A stretch of 64,000 nt of DNA from NCBI GenBank assembly GCA_016213845.1, contig JACQZN010000132.1, positions 30,616 to 94,615 on the forward strand, read 5' to 3'. Below, piece by piece: positions 35,101 through 41,988 of the stretch. Within the stretch, counting starts at the first letter, position 1, and each line of letters starts with the position of its first letter. Made by a program: the position numbers and the translations under genes. The notes beneath the pieces are model-generated. The model saw nothing but the letters and a program-made list of their open reading frames with translations. It was not told the origin of the DNA and ran no database searches. This DNA comes from Candidatus Wallbacteria bacterium (GTDB lineage: Bacteria; Muiribacteriota; UBA6191; JACPRK01).

Positions 35101-36176
35101 AGCTCTTCCAGGCGTGCGCTGCCGGTCACAACGCGGGCTCGCAGCCGCGCCGAAACGTCTCCGCCCGGGAGCGTTGCCCGCAGTGTCTTCACGTCCAGCT
35201 CCCCGCCGTAACGCAAGAGCGAGCGATCGAAGACCGGTTTGCCTCGCTCGACCTTCAGGAACCCCTCCGGGATGTCGAGCCAGCCGGAGACGTCGGCCTC
35301 CACCGTGGGCTTCTCCAGCCGGACAGGCAGCTTGGCCGTCGCCGCCGCCAGGTAGGAGTCCAGGCCGCTCAGGCTCAGCCCTCGGGCCGAAAACTCGATC
35401 CGGCCCAGGAGAGGCGCCATGTAGAGGTTCGCGTCGAGCTGCACCCGGGCGGTTCCGGGGCGCCCGGTGAGCCGGGCGACGAAGGGACGGTTGGGTCCGG
35501 GCATGTCGACTGCCAATCGGAAGTCCTTCATCTGCTGGGTGGCCGTCGGCTTGACAGCGCGATCCTCGAAGACGACGTCGACGCCCTCGAACAGGATGCG
35601 GCGCACCGGCATCGCGGGCACTTCGTCCGGCTTGGCGGGGACGCTCACCTTGGGAGGTGGCCCCTTGGGCTTGCGGGTGGCGATCCGGGTCAGGACGTCG
35701 GTGAAGTTGAACGTGCCATCCGGGCGTCGAACCAGCCGGAAGGAGGGGCGAACGAACGTGATCGAGTCGATCGAGAGCTGGCCCGTGAAGAGTTTCCAGT
35801 AGGAGTAGTCGACGCGGATCTGGCCGAGAAGGAAGAGCGGTGCTTCGCCCTGTTCACCGGCGACGCCCAGGCGGTCCAGGTAGAGTCCGCCCGACCACCC
35901 CATCGTCACGGCGCCGACCGAGACATGGCGGCCCAGAACGTCGGTCAGCACCGAGGCAAGCTGTCGCTCGATGAGGCCGTTCTGGATCTGACTCCGCAGC
36001 CAGAGGAGGGGCGCTGCGGCCCCGATCAGTGCGAGCAGGGCAAGCGCCGCGAAGAGCCGCCAGATTCGACCGGCCCCTCGAGCGCCGCGGACGACAGGCG
36101 GCGGACGCCGCGGGGGCGGCGGGGGCGCGACGAAGGTCGGCCCGCGGGCAGGAACGGGAGGGGCACCTTGGGCCAT
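32175..36176 (-). CDS. Very large AsmA/DUF748-like membrane-anchored protein
   Basis: A 1333-residue protein. A Pro-rich cytoplasmic N-terminus (about 1-35) precedes one transmembrane helix (about 40-60, LFAALALLALIGAAAPLLWL), and the rest is extracytoplasmic. The region after the helix (NGLIERQLASVLTDVLGRHV, SIDSITFVRPSFRLVRRPDG) is typical of AsmA/DUF748 proteins. The long middle repeats beta-rich segments, and the C-terminal part (FAWIELAGIHVDAPQL, VDATEIQFGVKRFHLPLSG) is the conserved end region. The AsmA superfamily is linked to bridge-like lipid transfer between inner and outer membranes; the cargo here is unknown. A 50-aa ORF follows immediately. Confidence 0.85.
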   Translation of the reverse strand: MAQGAPPVPARGPTFVAPPPPPRRPPPVVRGARGAGRIWRLFAALALLALIGAAAPLLWLRSQIQNGLIERQLASVLTDVLGRHVSVGAVTMGWSGGLYLDRLGVAGEQGEAPLFLLGQIRVDYSYWKLFTGQLSIDSITFVRPSFRLVRRPDGTFNFTDVLTRIATRKPKGPPPKVSVPAKPDEVPAMPVRRILFEGVDVVFEDRAVKPTATQQMKDFRLAVDMPGPNRPFVARLTGRPGTARVQLDANLYMAPLLGRIEFSARGLSLSGLDSYLAAATAKLPVRLEKPTVEADVSGWLDIPEGFLKVERGKPVFDRSLLRYGGELDVKTLRATLPGGDVSARLRARVVTGSARLEELSLALGKTTVLRAAGSLDSFTAPSFDLKLDVPELPIETVLAMTPRELLPPDAIPALSRIEPQGKLTASLRAVGTPVRPLVTGRLSATGLAVVLPACTLDLNLDRLDFTPDRLDIHGLTFQALGARAGVSAIVDGLSGFPSISLALDARSPELSELPFPLPAPAGLGGRVGLSLRAGLATARLAAANHAANLRELARRRSFAGFEPLQAALAELKTEGPRLKAALAGVQPKSFLKPGASRKPAERIDWAALDALRQKLDLPRLEALAFEKLPRALAAARQLLSARLHLELTLEKLEALAGAHPATANGAVELDLEKGFATRDLRLSYGSVPVGLELALERPLSAPALRSALALAPPTGSVPLAALAALVTSTGAQSLYQDLQVDPEARLGLGVTTRFSRAGPGFTAELFADRIAFGRAPMRVVAPALRLNATERGVEVPRTEVRLGPVGLAFEAAATRDAGARLLVRTADSAGLDLSALSELIPLAHRARVGPHLAGGRLGVEVSAQASMQDAQAHVKVRARHRLAELALAARAEDLLGTGKLDTLAHVALPNLASLAALLPSTVATRVAPFDLSKSSVDVRLTATGDLAKLVLGGQARFPGGETRVVGEVAPVVPFGRAWASLGTRVARTGELLAILPAELRDKIDRFRPEADLRLVLNLAAEKGRKLLEQTVELAAAKAVVTTRGMEIPIDLSGSRAAVRAVLLDGQKPTIDADLSGLKLRTQVKGVPILVASQGGFHIETTSARLLGAAVLVNGSPIRMELSMTDPWAERKSEGALVLDHWKLAPWVDAFVPKEKSVIVTGTASLGVQAAGRFPYMDGFAWIELAGIHVDAPQLRGLGAGVPLMRMKLTRDDIIVDATEIQFGVKRFHLPLSGSMKRVLNVPNVYRADPKSVGPLVLSKMGGVNGIKALLGEKQIERLILDQTVKVIVWLKARDYPDTYLFKNVMPPEDKARFWQQPQQIVDKHIELAKQALA

Positions 36177-36220
36177 CGATCCTTTAATAGCCCGCCGCGG
36201 AGGGGAGTGTCACGGAAAAG

Positions 36221-36255
36221 AGTAGCGAGTAGTGAGTAGCGAGTAGTGAGTAGCC
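36221..36255. repeat. Five-unit heptamer array AGTAGCG/AGTAGTG
   Basis: Units agtagcg, agtagtg, agtagcg, agtagtg, agtagcc in perfect 7-base phase, the same class as the arrays at 31858 and 49301. Confidence 0.88.
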
Positions 36256-36429
36256 GACATTCCCGGATCCGGACAGGTTGCCCAAAAATGGGAACGGGAG
36301 TTCTCAATCTGGGGGAAAGCAGCCGGCGGAGAGTGTGCCTCAGGTCACCTCGGCGGAATGGGCATGAGGGCGCTGTGGGAGGGAGTTCTGGCGAAGGCGA
36401 GGCAGGTGGAGAGCGGGATGGGGAGATAG

Positions 36430-36444
36430 TGGCAGTTTAATTGC
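36430..36444 (+). promoter_or_regulatory. Sigma-54-type promoter upstream of the sigma factor
   Basis: TGGCA, six bases, then TTGC (TGGCAGTTTAATTGCTA) matches the -24/-12 consensus, with GG and GC exactly ten bases apart. Transcription would start near 36456, about 60 bases before the ATG of the sigma factor gene. No enhancer-binding protein gene is in the window. Confidence 0.6.
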
Positions 36445-36516
36445 TAGTTGAACTTCCGTCCGTCTGGGACGTCTAAGAGATTGGATGTCGCGGGAGACGG
36501 TAAGGAGAGCCGAACC

Positions 36517-37371
36517 ATGATGCTGAAGAGAGCTCGATTCCGAGACGAGGAGATTCTCTCGGACTATCTTACGGAGATCCGTAAGATTCCGCTCTTGACG
36601 CCCGAATCGGAGCGCAAGCTCGCGTACAAGATCCGGGAGGGAGACCGCAAGGCGCTGGAGGCCCTCGTGCTGGCGAACCTGCGGTTCGTGGTCAGCATGG
36701 CCAAGCGATACGTGAAGGCCGGCGGGCCGATCATGGACATGATCAACGAGGGCAATCTTGCCCTCATTCGCGCGGCAGAGACGTTCAATCCCGACCTCGG
36801 TTTGCGGTTCATCTCCTACGCGGTGTGGTGGATCCGAAAGTACATCTTCCACTTCCTGTCACGCACCGAGAGCCCCGTGGCGATCCCGGAGCGCAAGGCG
36901 CACGTGGTCTTCAAGCTCAACCGCATTCGCGAGAGCCTCTACCGCACGTTGAAGCGCGAGCCTCGTCTCCACGAGCTGGCCAAGGAGGTCAACCTTCCCG
37001 AGTCGAAGGTGGCGCAGTTCATCCGTGTCATGGAGAACCACGTCAGCCTCGACAACCTGGCCTACGAGTTCAAGATGCGCGACGACGCCATTCCCGGTCA
37101 GCTCGCCATCTCGGAGCTCGAGGACCGCAGCACGCGCAACAGCCTCGCCAGCGAGGTCTTCCGCTGCCTCTCCCGCCTCAAGGACAAGGAACGCAGCGCC
37201 ATTGAGCTCTACTTCGGCTTCAACGGCCAGGACAAGGTCAGCTACGAGAAGATCGGTCGGAAGATCAACCTCTCGCGCGAGGGCGCCCGCCGCACCGTAC
37301 AACGCGCCATCCAGAAGCTGGCCCGAGACCCCGAGATCCGCCTCCTGAAGCCCTATCTGGAACACGAGTAG
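36517..37371 (+). CDS. Sigma-70 family RNA polymerase sigma factor (group 2-like, no region 1.1)
   Basis: A 284-residue sigma factor directing RNA polymerase to promoters. Region 1.2 (LSDYLTEIRKIPLLTPESE) is followed by region 2 (NLRFVVSMAKRYVKAGG, MDMINEGNLALIRAAETFN, RFISYAVWWIRKYI), region 3 (LHELAKEVNLPESKVAQFI) and region 4 (LKDKERSAIELYFGFNG, SYEKIGRKINLSREGARRTV). Region 1.1 and the non-conserved insert of housekeeping RpoD are absent, so it is probably an alternative sigma of the RpoS/SigB-of-group-2 sort or a reduced SigA. The ATG at 36517 has AAGGAG nine bases upstream. A sigma-54-type site lies about 60 bp before it and a strong terminator 42 bp after it, so it is monocistronic. 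Confidence 0.93.
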   Translation: MMLKRARFRDEEILSDYLTEIRKIPLLTPESERKLAYKIREGDRKALEALVLANLRFVVSMAKRYVKAGGPIMDMINEGNLALIRAAETFNPDLGLRFISYAVWWIRKYIFHFLSRTESPVAIPERKAHVVFKLNRIRESLYRTLKREPRLHELAKEVNLPESKVAQFIRVMENHVSLDNLAYEFKMRDDAIPGQLAISELEDRSTRNSLASEVFRCLSRLKDKERSAIELYFGFNGQDKVSYEKIGRKINLSREGARRTVQRAIQKLARDPEIRLLKPYLEHE

Positions 37372-37413
37372 TCCCTTCTTTCTCCCCCCCCGAGTCCTCC
37401 CTTTCCGGTGTTC

Positions 37414-37439
37414 CCCCCGGCCCTCGCGCCGGGGGTTTT
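37414..37439 (+). terminator. Rho-independent terminator of the sigma factor gene
   Basis: The arms cccccggc (37414-37421) and gccggggg (37428-37435) form a perfect eight-base-pair stem with a six-base loop, followed by tttt and another T-rich stretch. Confidence 0.85.
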
Positions 37440-37450
37440 CTTTGGGGCGC

Positions 37451-37545
37451 GCTTGAGGCTTGGGGCTTCAGGAGTCAGGCTTCAGGAGTGAGCCGGCAGA
37501 GACCCGGGTCGTGTCCGCCCCCCCCTACTGGCTACTGACTACTTT
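37451..37545. repeat. Composite heptamer element, inverted copy
   Basis: Six units (gcttgag, gcttggg, gcttcag, gagtcag, gcttcag, gagtgag; 37451-37492), a core with gagacccgggtcgtg, a C-run, and three units (ctactgg, ctactga, ctacttt; 37525-37545). This is the reverse-complement arrangement of 31858-32012, with the same order of parts. Confidence 0.8.
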
Positions 37546-37614
37546 CCCCCCCACAACGCAAAACGGCGGATGGCTCTCGCCATCCGCCGCCTCTTGCGAA
37601 GTCGCTCCCGACGC

Positions 37615-38532
37615 TTACTGCTCGTTGCCGCCCATGTACCCCAGGGCGCCGACGACGGCCCGCAGACCCTCGCCGCCGATGTCCTTGCCGCGCATCCGGT
37701 CTCCGCTGATGCCGCGGTTGGCCATCGCGCCTCCGAAGCGGGTCAAGCTGCCCCAGAACAATCCGTTGACGGCCGAGGGCTCCTCGTCGCCCATGTACTT
37801 GCCGAAACCGACGATTCCGCCTTCCACGATGCCGCCGGCCACGTGCTCGCCCCGGATCTTGTCGCCGGCGAGGCCGCGATAGGCGATGTTACCCACGCCG
37901 TAACCCAGGGCGTTCGAGGCAATTCGCGAGCCCGCGTCGTTACGACGGTCGTAGTTGCCGGCGTAGTCCGCGAAGCGCTCGATGCCGCCGGCGACGAATC
38001 CACCGGCAACGCGTCCGCCCGTCAGCGGCTGGCCGCTGATTGCGTCGCGCATCAGGTACCCGCCGCCCTCGGCCATCGTCGGCACCAGCATCCGGCGGCC
38101 GAAATCGTAGTCGAAGAAGCCGCGGCGCTCGGGCGCGTAGTAGGGATGGCGTCCCTCGTAGTCGTAGCCCTGGTCCTCCGGGTAGTAGTCCCGGCCGGGC
38201 TTGCCGTACTGGTCGTAGCCGTAATCGTACTGATCGTAGCCGACCTGGTCGTACTGGCTGTACTGGTCCGTCTGCCCGTACTGGTCGTACTGGCCGTACT
38301 GGTCACTGTCCACGTACTGATCCCAGTTATCGGTGCCGTAGGCGTTGGGGCCGCCCTTGCCGCCCTTGGTGTAGCCCTGGTCGTACTCGAAGCCCTGATC
38401 CGGCCTCCAGCTGCCTCCGTCATACGAGATGTCGTCGTATCCGGGGTTGCCTCCGGCCTGGGCCGGCGACGTGCTCATCAAGCCGACTCCCAGTACAGCG
38501 ACCAGCGCTGTCGCGATCATCGTTCGTCTCAA
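37615..38532 (-). CDS. Exported Tyr/Gln/Gly-rich low-complexity protein
   Basis: A 305-residue protein with a signal peptide (cleavage after AQA, about residue 26). Residues 45-125 are almost only Tyr, Asp, Gln and Gly, with repeated YDQYGQ-like units (DQYGQYDQYGQTDQYSQYDQ), similar in composition to prion-like domains. Residues 150-300 hold three imperfect repeats of about 45-50 residues with the pattern GDxxxGxxVAGGxVxGGxxxFxxY (near 168, 216 and 270), Gly-rich and moderately hydrophobic. Family unknown. An extracellular matrix, fibre or glycine-zipper-like membrane protein is possible. The called start is TTG; an ATG four codons in (38520) is equally good. Confidence 0.75.
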   Translation of the reverse strand: MRRTMIATALVAVLGVGLMSTSPAQAGGNPGYDDISYDGGSWRPDQGFEYDQGYTKGGKGGPNAYGTDNWDQYVDSDQYGQYDQYGQTDQYSQYDQVGYDQYDYGYDQYGKPGRDYYPEDQGYDYEGRHPYYAPERRGFFDYDFGRRMLVPTMAEGGGYLMRDAISGQPLTGGRVAGGFVAGGIERFADYAGNYDRRNDAGSRIASNALGYGVGNIAYRGLAGDKIRGEHVAGGIVEGGIVGFGKYMGDEEPSAVNGLFWGSLTRFGGAMANRGISGDRMRGKDIGGEGLRAVVGALGYMGGNEQ

Positions 38533-38559
38533 GACGACATCACCATCCTTATATTCTTG

Positions 38560-38574
38560 CCCCGCTATGCGGGG
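38560..38574 (-). other. Leader hairpin of the Tyr-rich protein gene
   Basis: ccccgc-tat-gcgggg forms a six-base-pair stem 27 bases upstream of the TTG start, in the mRNA leader. A possible promoter lies further up on the minus strand (TTGAAA, 17 bases, TACCCT). The rest of the spacer 38533-38816 shows no gene. Confidence 0.45.
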
Positions 38575-38816
38575 TTGCTCACGAGGGTAAAACGCAAGGG
38601 CTCAGTTTTCAATACGTAACCGCTTGCTCGAAGGTTGCAAATCCATGATCGTGCGCTCGGCAGATACCGGCGGCCGCTCTGTTCTGGGGGGCCGGGCGTC
38701 CAACAGACGGAACGCCACGGGCGCCCGCACGGCTGCTATGATATGGCGTTTCGCCCGAAGGCGAAGCCCATTCTGGCCGGCGGCGCCCTGCCGCCTCTAC
38801 TCGACAGGTGATCGCC

Positions 38817-41309
38817 ATGGCCGCTGACCGATACGACTTCAAAGCGCTGCAGGACAAGTGGAAGCCCAGGTGGCAGGCCGAGGGCCTCTACCGCACCGGC
38901 AACGACCTGTCCAGGCCGAAGTACTACTGCCTCGACTTCTTCCCGTATCCCTCCGGAAGCGGCCTTTCGGTAGGCCACCTGCGCAACTACGTCCCCACGG
39001 ACGTCATCAGCCGTATGAAGCGCATGCAGGGTTTCAACGTCCTGCACCCGATGGGTTGGGACACCTTCGGTCTGCCGGCCGAAAATTTCGCCCTGCAGAA
39101 GGGCGTCCATCCGGCCATCACCACTTCCGAGAACGTCGCCAACTACAAGCGCCAGCTGGCCCTGGCCGAGACCAGCTACGACTGGTCCAAAGAGATCAAC
39201 AGCAGCGCCCCCGACTACTACCGCTGGACCCAGTGGTTCTTCCTGTTGCTCCACGAACGCGGCCTGGCCTACCAGGCCGAGGGCTACCAGTGGTTCTGCG
39301 AGCTCTGCGGCACCGTGCTGGCCAACGAGCAGGTCGAGAACGGAAACTGCTGGCGCCACGAGAAGCCGGTCGGCAAGCGAAAGCTCAAGCAGTGGTACTT
39401 CCGGATCACCCAGTACGCCGATCGGCTGCTGGCGGACCTGGACACCGTCGACTGGCCAGACCACATCAAGCTGATGCAGCGCAACTGGATCGGCAAGAGT
39501 ATCGGTAGCGAGGTGAACTTCCAGGCTGAGGAGCCCGGCACCGGCGCTCGCGTAGACCTGCCAATCTTCACCACCCGCATCGACACCATCTTCGGCGTCA
39601 CGTACATGGTCGTCGCTCCGGAAAGCCCGCTCGTGGCGCGCCTGACCGCGCCCGCGCAGAAGGCTGCGGTCGACGCCTACGTCGATGCCTCTCGCGCGAA
39701 GTCCGAGATCGAGCGCACCTCCACCGACAAGGAGAAGACCGGCGTCTTCCTGGGCAGCTACGCCGTCAACCCGCTCTCGGGCGACCGGGTGCCGATCTGG
39801 ACGGCGGACTATGTGCTGGCCCACTACGGCACCGGCATCGTGATGGCCGTCCCGGCTCACGATACCCGCGACTACGCCTTCGCGCGTCGCTATGACCTCC
39901 CGATCAGCGTCGTCATCATGCCCGCTTCCGGCGCCGCCCCCGAGGGCGAAGCCTACGCGGAGCCCGGCACGATGCACGCCTCCGGCCGGTTCACCGGCCT
40001 GCCCAGTCCGGAGGCCATCGGGGCGCTCAACGCAGAGATCGAGTCCCGCGGCATCGGCAAGAAGACGATCAACTTCAAGTTTCGCGACTGGCTGATCTCC
40101 CGCCAACGCTACTGGGGCGCGCCCATCCCGGTCGTCCACTGCAACGGCTGCGGCGCCCAGCCGGTGCCGCCAGAGCAGCTGCCCGTGGTGTTGCCCAGAA
40201 TGTCGGAGTTCCGGCCGTCCGGCACCGGAAAGGGCCCGCTCGCCACCGTCCCCGAGTTCGTGCGGACCAGTTGCCCCAAGTGCAGCGGCCCTGCTGAGCG
40301 CGAGACCGACACGATGGACGGGTTCGCCTGCAGCTCCTGGTACTTCTTGCGCTTCCCCGACAGCACCAACGACCGGGCCGCCTTCGACCGCGAGACCGCC
40401 CAGTACTGGCTGCCGGTGGACCTCTACGTCGGGGGCGCCGAGCACGCCGTCATGCACCTGCTCTACGCTCGCTTCTGGACCAAGGTCATGTACGACGCCG
40501 GTCTTGTCTCCTTCCAGGAGCCCTTCTACCGGCTCCGCAACCAAGGCATGGTCCTCGGCAGCGACGGTCAGAAGATGTCGAAGTCCAAAGGCAACGTCGT
40601 CACGCCCGACGAGGTCGTCGAGAAGTACGGCTGCGACACGCTGCGCGCCTTCATGCTCTTCCTGGGCAGCTTCGAGAGCGAGGTGGCCTGGAGCGACGAG
40701 GCGATCACCGGCATCAGCCGCTTCCACTACCGCGTCTGGGACCTCATCACCGGCCGGCGCGACTCCGAGGCCAAGCCCGCCGGCAGTCCCGAGGCGCTCG
40801 CCGACGCCATGCGTGAGCTGGAGCGCCAGCGCAATGTGGCCATCAAGCGCGTCACCCAGGAGGTCGAGGGTTTCAGCTTCAACACAGCGGTGGCCGCCCT
40901 GATGGAGCTGTCGAACGCGATGACCGACACGAGCCTGCTGGCAGGCGTGCGCGGGTCGGAGGGTTGGGAGAAGGCCGTGGAGACACTGCTCCTGCTGCTC
41001 GCTCCGATCTCGCCTTTCCTCAGCGAAGAGCTCTGGGAAGCTACCGGCCGCCGGGAGCTCTCCGGGAGCGTGCACGTCCAGAGCTGGCCCACCTGGGAGG
41101 AGGCCGCGCTGGCCCGCCAGACGGTCGAGTACCCTGTCCAGATCAACGGCAAGGTGCGCGACCGGGTCAACGTTGCGGCCGACACCGCCGACGACGCGCT
41201 GCGCGCTGTCGTACTGGCGCGAGAAAACGTCAAGAAGCACGTCGAGGGAAAGCAGATCGCCAAGTTCATCGTGGTGCCCGGGCGTCTCGTGAGCATCGCG
41301 GTGAAGTGA
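38817..41309 (+). CDS. leuS: Leucyl-tRNA synthetase
   Basis: An 830-residue class I synthetase charging tRNA-Leu. The HIGH motif appears as SGLSVGHLRNY (about 40-50), KMSKS as GQKMSKSKGNVV (about 585), and WxxxxFGLPAENFA is present. A zinc-like cluster CELCG...C (about 161-180) and CNGCG/CPKCSG (about 440-490) are kept. The CP1 editing domain carries TTRIDTIFGVTYMVVAPE. The ATG at 38817 is chosen because AGGTGA lies six bases upstream and the family N-terminus (ADRYDFKALQDKWKPRW) starts there; a GTG at 38808 is the alternative. A small exported-protein gene follows by 20 bp. Confidence 0.97.
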   Translation: MAADRYDFKALQDKWKPRWQAEGLYRTGNDLSRPKYYCLDFFPYPSGSGLSVGHLRNYVPTDVISRMKRMQGFNVLHPMGWDTFGLPAENFALQKGVHPAITTSENVANYKRQLALAETSYDWSKEINSSAPDYYRWTQWFFLLLHERGLAYQAEGYQWFCELCGTVLANEQVENGNCWRHEKPVGKRKLKQWYFRITQYADRLLADLDTVDWPDHIKLMQRNWIGKSIGSEVNFQAEEPGTGARVDLPIFTTRIDTIFGVTYMVVAPESPLVARLTAPAQKAAVDAYVDASRAKSEIERTSTDKEKTGVFLGSYAVNPLSGDRVPIWTADYVLAHYGTGIVMAVPAHDTRDYAFARRYDLPISVVIMPASGAAPEGEAYAEPGTMHASGRFTGLPSPEAIGALNAEIESRGIGKKTINFKFRDWLISRQRYWGAPIPVVHCNGCGAQPVPPEQLPVVLPRMSEFRPSGTGKGPLATVPEFVRTSCPKCSGPAERETDTMDGFACSSWYFLRFPDSTNDRAAFDRETAQYWLPVDLYVGGAEHAVMHLLYARFWTKVMYDAGLVSFQEPFYRLRNQGMVLGSDGQKMSKSKGNVVTPDEVVEKYGCDTLRAFMLFLGSFESEVAWSDEAITGISRFHYRVWDLITGRRDSEAKPAGSPEALADAMRELERQRNVAIKRVTQEVEGFSFNTAVAALMELSNAMTDTSLLAGVRGSEGWEKAVETLLLLLAPISPFLSEELWEATGRRELSGSVHVQSWPTWEEAALARQTVEYPVQINGKVRDRVNVAADTADDALRAVVLARENVKKHVEGKQIAKFIVVPGRLVSIAVK

Positions 41310-41329
41310 CTCGCTGCAGGAGGCAAGAG

Positions 41330-41767
41330 ATGAATCGACACTGGTTGCTACCGTTGCTCACCCTGGCGTTGACGCTCTCGCCCACCGCCGCCGCCAGCGA
41401 GCCAGCTGCTCACGGCCGGCTCCACGAAGACCTGGGCGCAAAACACGATTACTACCACGACCTCAAGGAGCGACAGCGCTTCCTGGCCCGCGCGCGATTC
41501 GAGGACGACTACCGCCGCGGCCTGATCGACGCGGCGACCTTGAACCGGCGCCTGCGAAAGCTCTATCCGACGCTCGAGTCCGACCACGAGGGCGAGCACC
41601 GTCTCCTCGACACCGACCACGAGGACTGGCATCGCCGGCTCCTGTCCCGTCCCCGCCCCTATCTCCCGCTTTACGGGCCGCCAGTGCCTTCCGGGGAACA
41701 GTCGGCTCTCGACGCGCTCTACTTCGAGATCCAGCGCCTCAGGGAACAGATCCAGAGCCGGAGATAG
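41330..41767 (+). CDS. Small exported protein of unknown function
   Basis: A 145-residue protein with signal peptide MNRHWLLPLLTLALTLSPTA (cleavage near AAA/SEP). The mature part is unusually rich in His, Asp, Glu and Arg, with DHEGEHRLLDTDHEDWHRRL and earlier HEDLGAKHDYYHDLKERQRF; the spaced His/Asp residues could bind metal, but this is speculation. The C-terminus is helical. The start has a strong AGGAGG Shine-Dalgarno seven bases upstream and lies 20 bp after leuS, so it is probably co-transcribed. No known family recognised. Confidence 0.78.
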   Translation: MNRHWLLPLLTLALTLSPTAAASEPAAHGRLHEDLGAKHDYYHDLKERQRFLARARFEDDYRRGLIDAATLNRRLRKLYPTLESDHEGEHRLLDTDHEDWHRRLLSRPRPYLPLYGPPVPSGEQSALDALYFEIQRLREQIQSRR

Positions 41768-41988
41768 CGCCCCGAGGGCCTGTCTCGAGCTGGGCGGGTC
41801 CACGTGAGCCAAGCCCTTGCAGTCTTGTCTAGGCCGGTCCGCGTTGCTGCCAACCGAGTCCAGGGTCCGAGTGCTAAAGTTGAGCGCAGCGTAGTCTGGG
41901 AAGCCGTCCACTGGCCGGCGCCCAACCTGGGCAGGGGCGCCGGAAACCAGCACGGCGTGTTGTGGGGCCCGAGGAGAGGTGGTTTCCG

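Larger units (their letters stand above)
36177..36516. other. 340-bp divergent intergenic region
   Basis: It separates the AsmA-like gene from the sigma factor gene. It holds a five-unit heptamer array (36221-36255), a sigma-54-type promoter (36430-36444) and a Shine-Dalgarno AAGGAG (36502-36507). I see no reading frame in 36256-36429. Confidence 0.7.

Noticed and set aside
36517..37371. Housekeeping RpoD
   Set aside because: The protein lacks region 1.1 and the non-conserved insert and is only 284 residues, so a primary sigma call is not justified, though a reduced SigA is not excluded.
38560..38574. Riboswitch in the leader of the Tyr-rich protein gene
   Set aside because: Only one short hairpin is visible; no conserved aptamer motif (GEMM, TPP, cobalamin, preQ1) could be found.
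38736..41240. An 834-codon antisense frame over leuS
   Set aside because: leuS is certain on the plus strand; the antisense translation has no recognisable domain.
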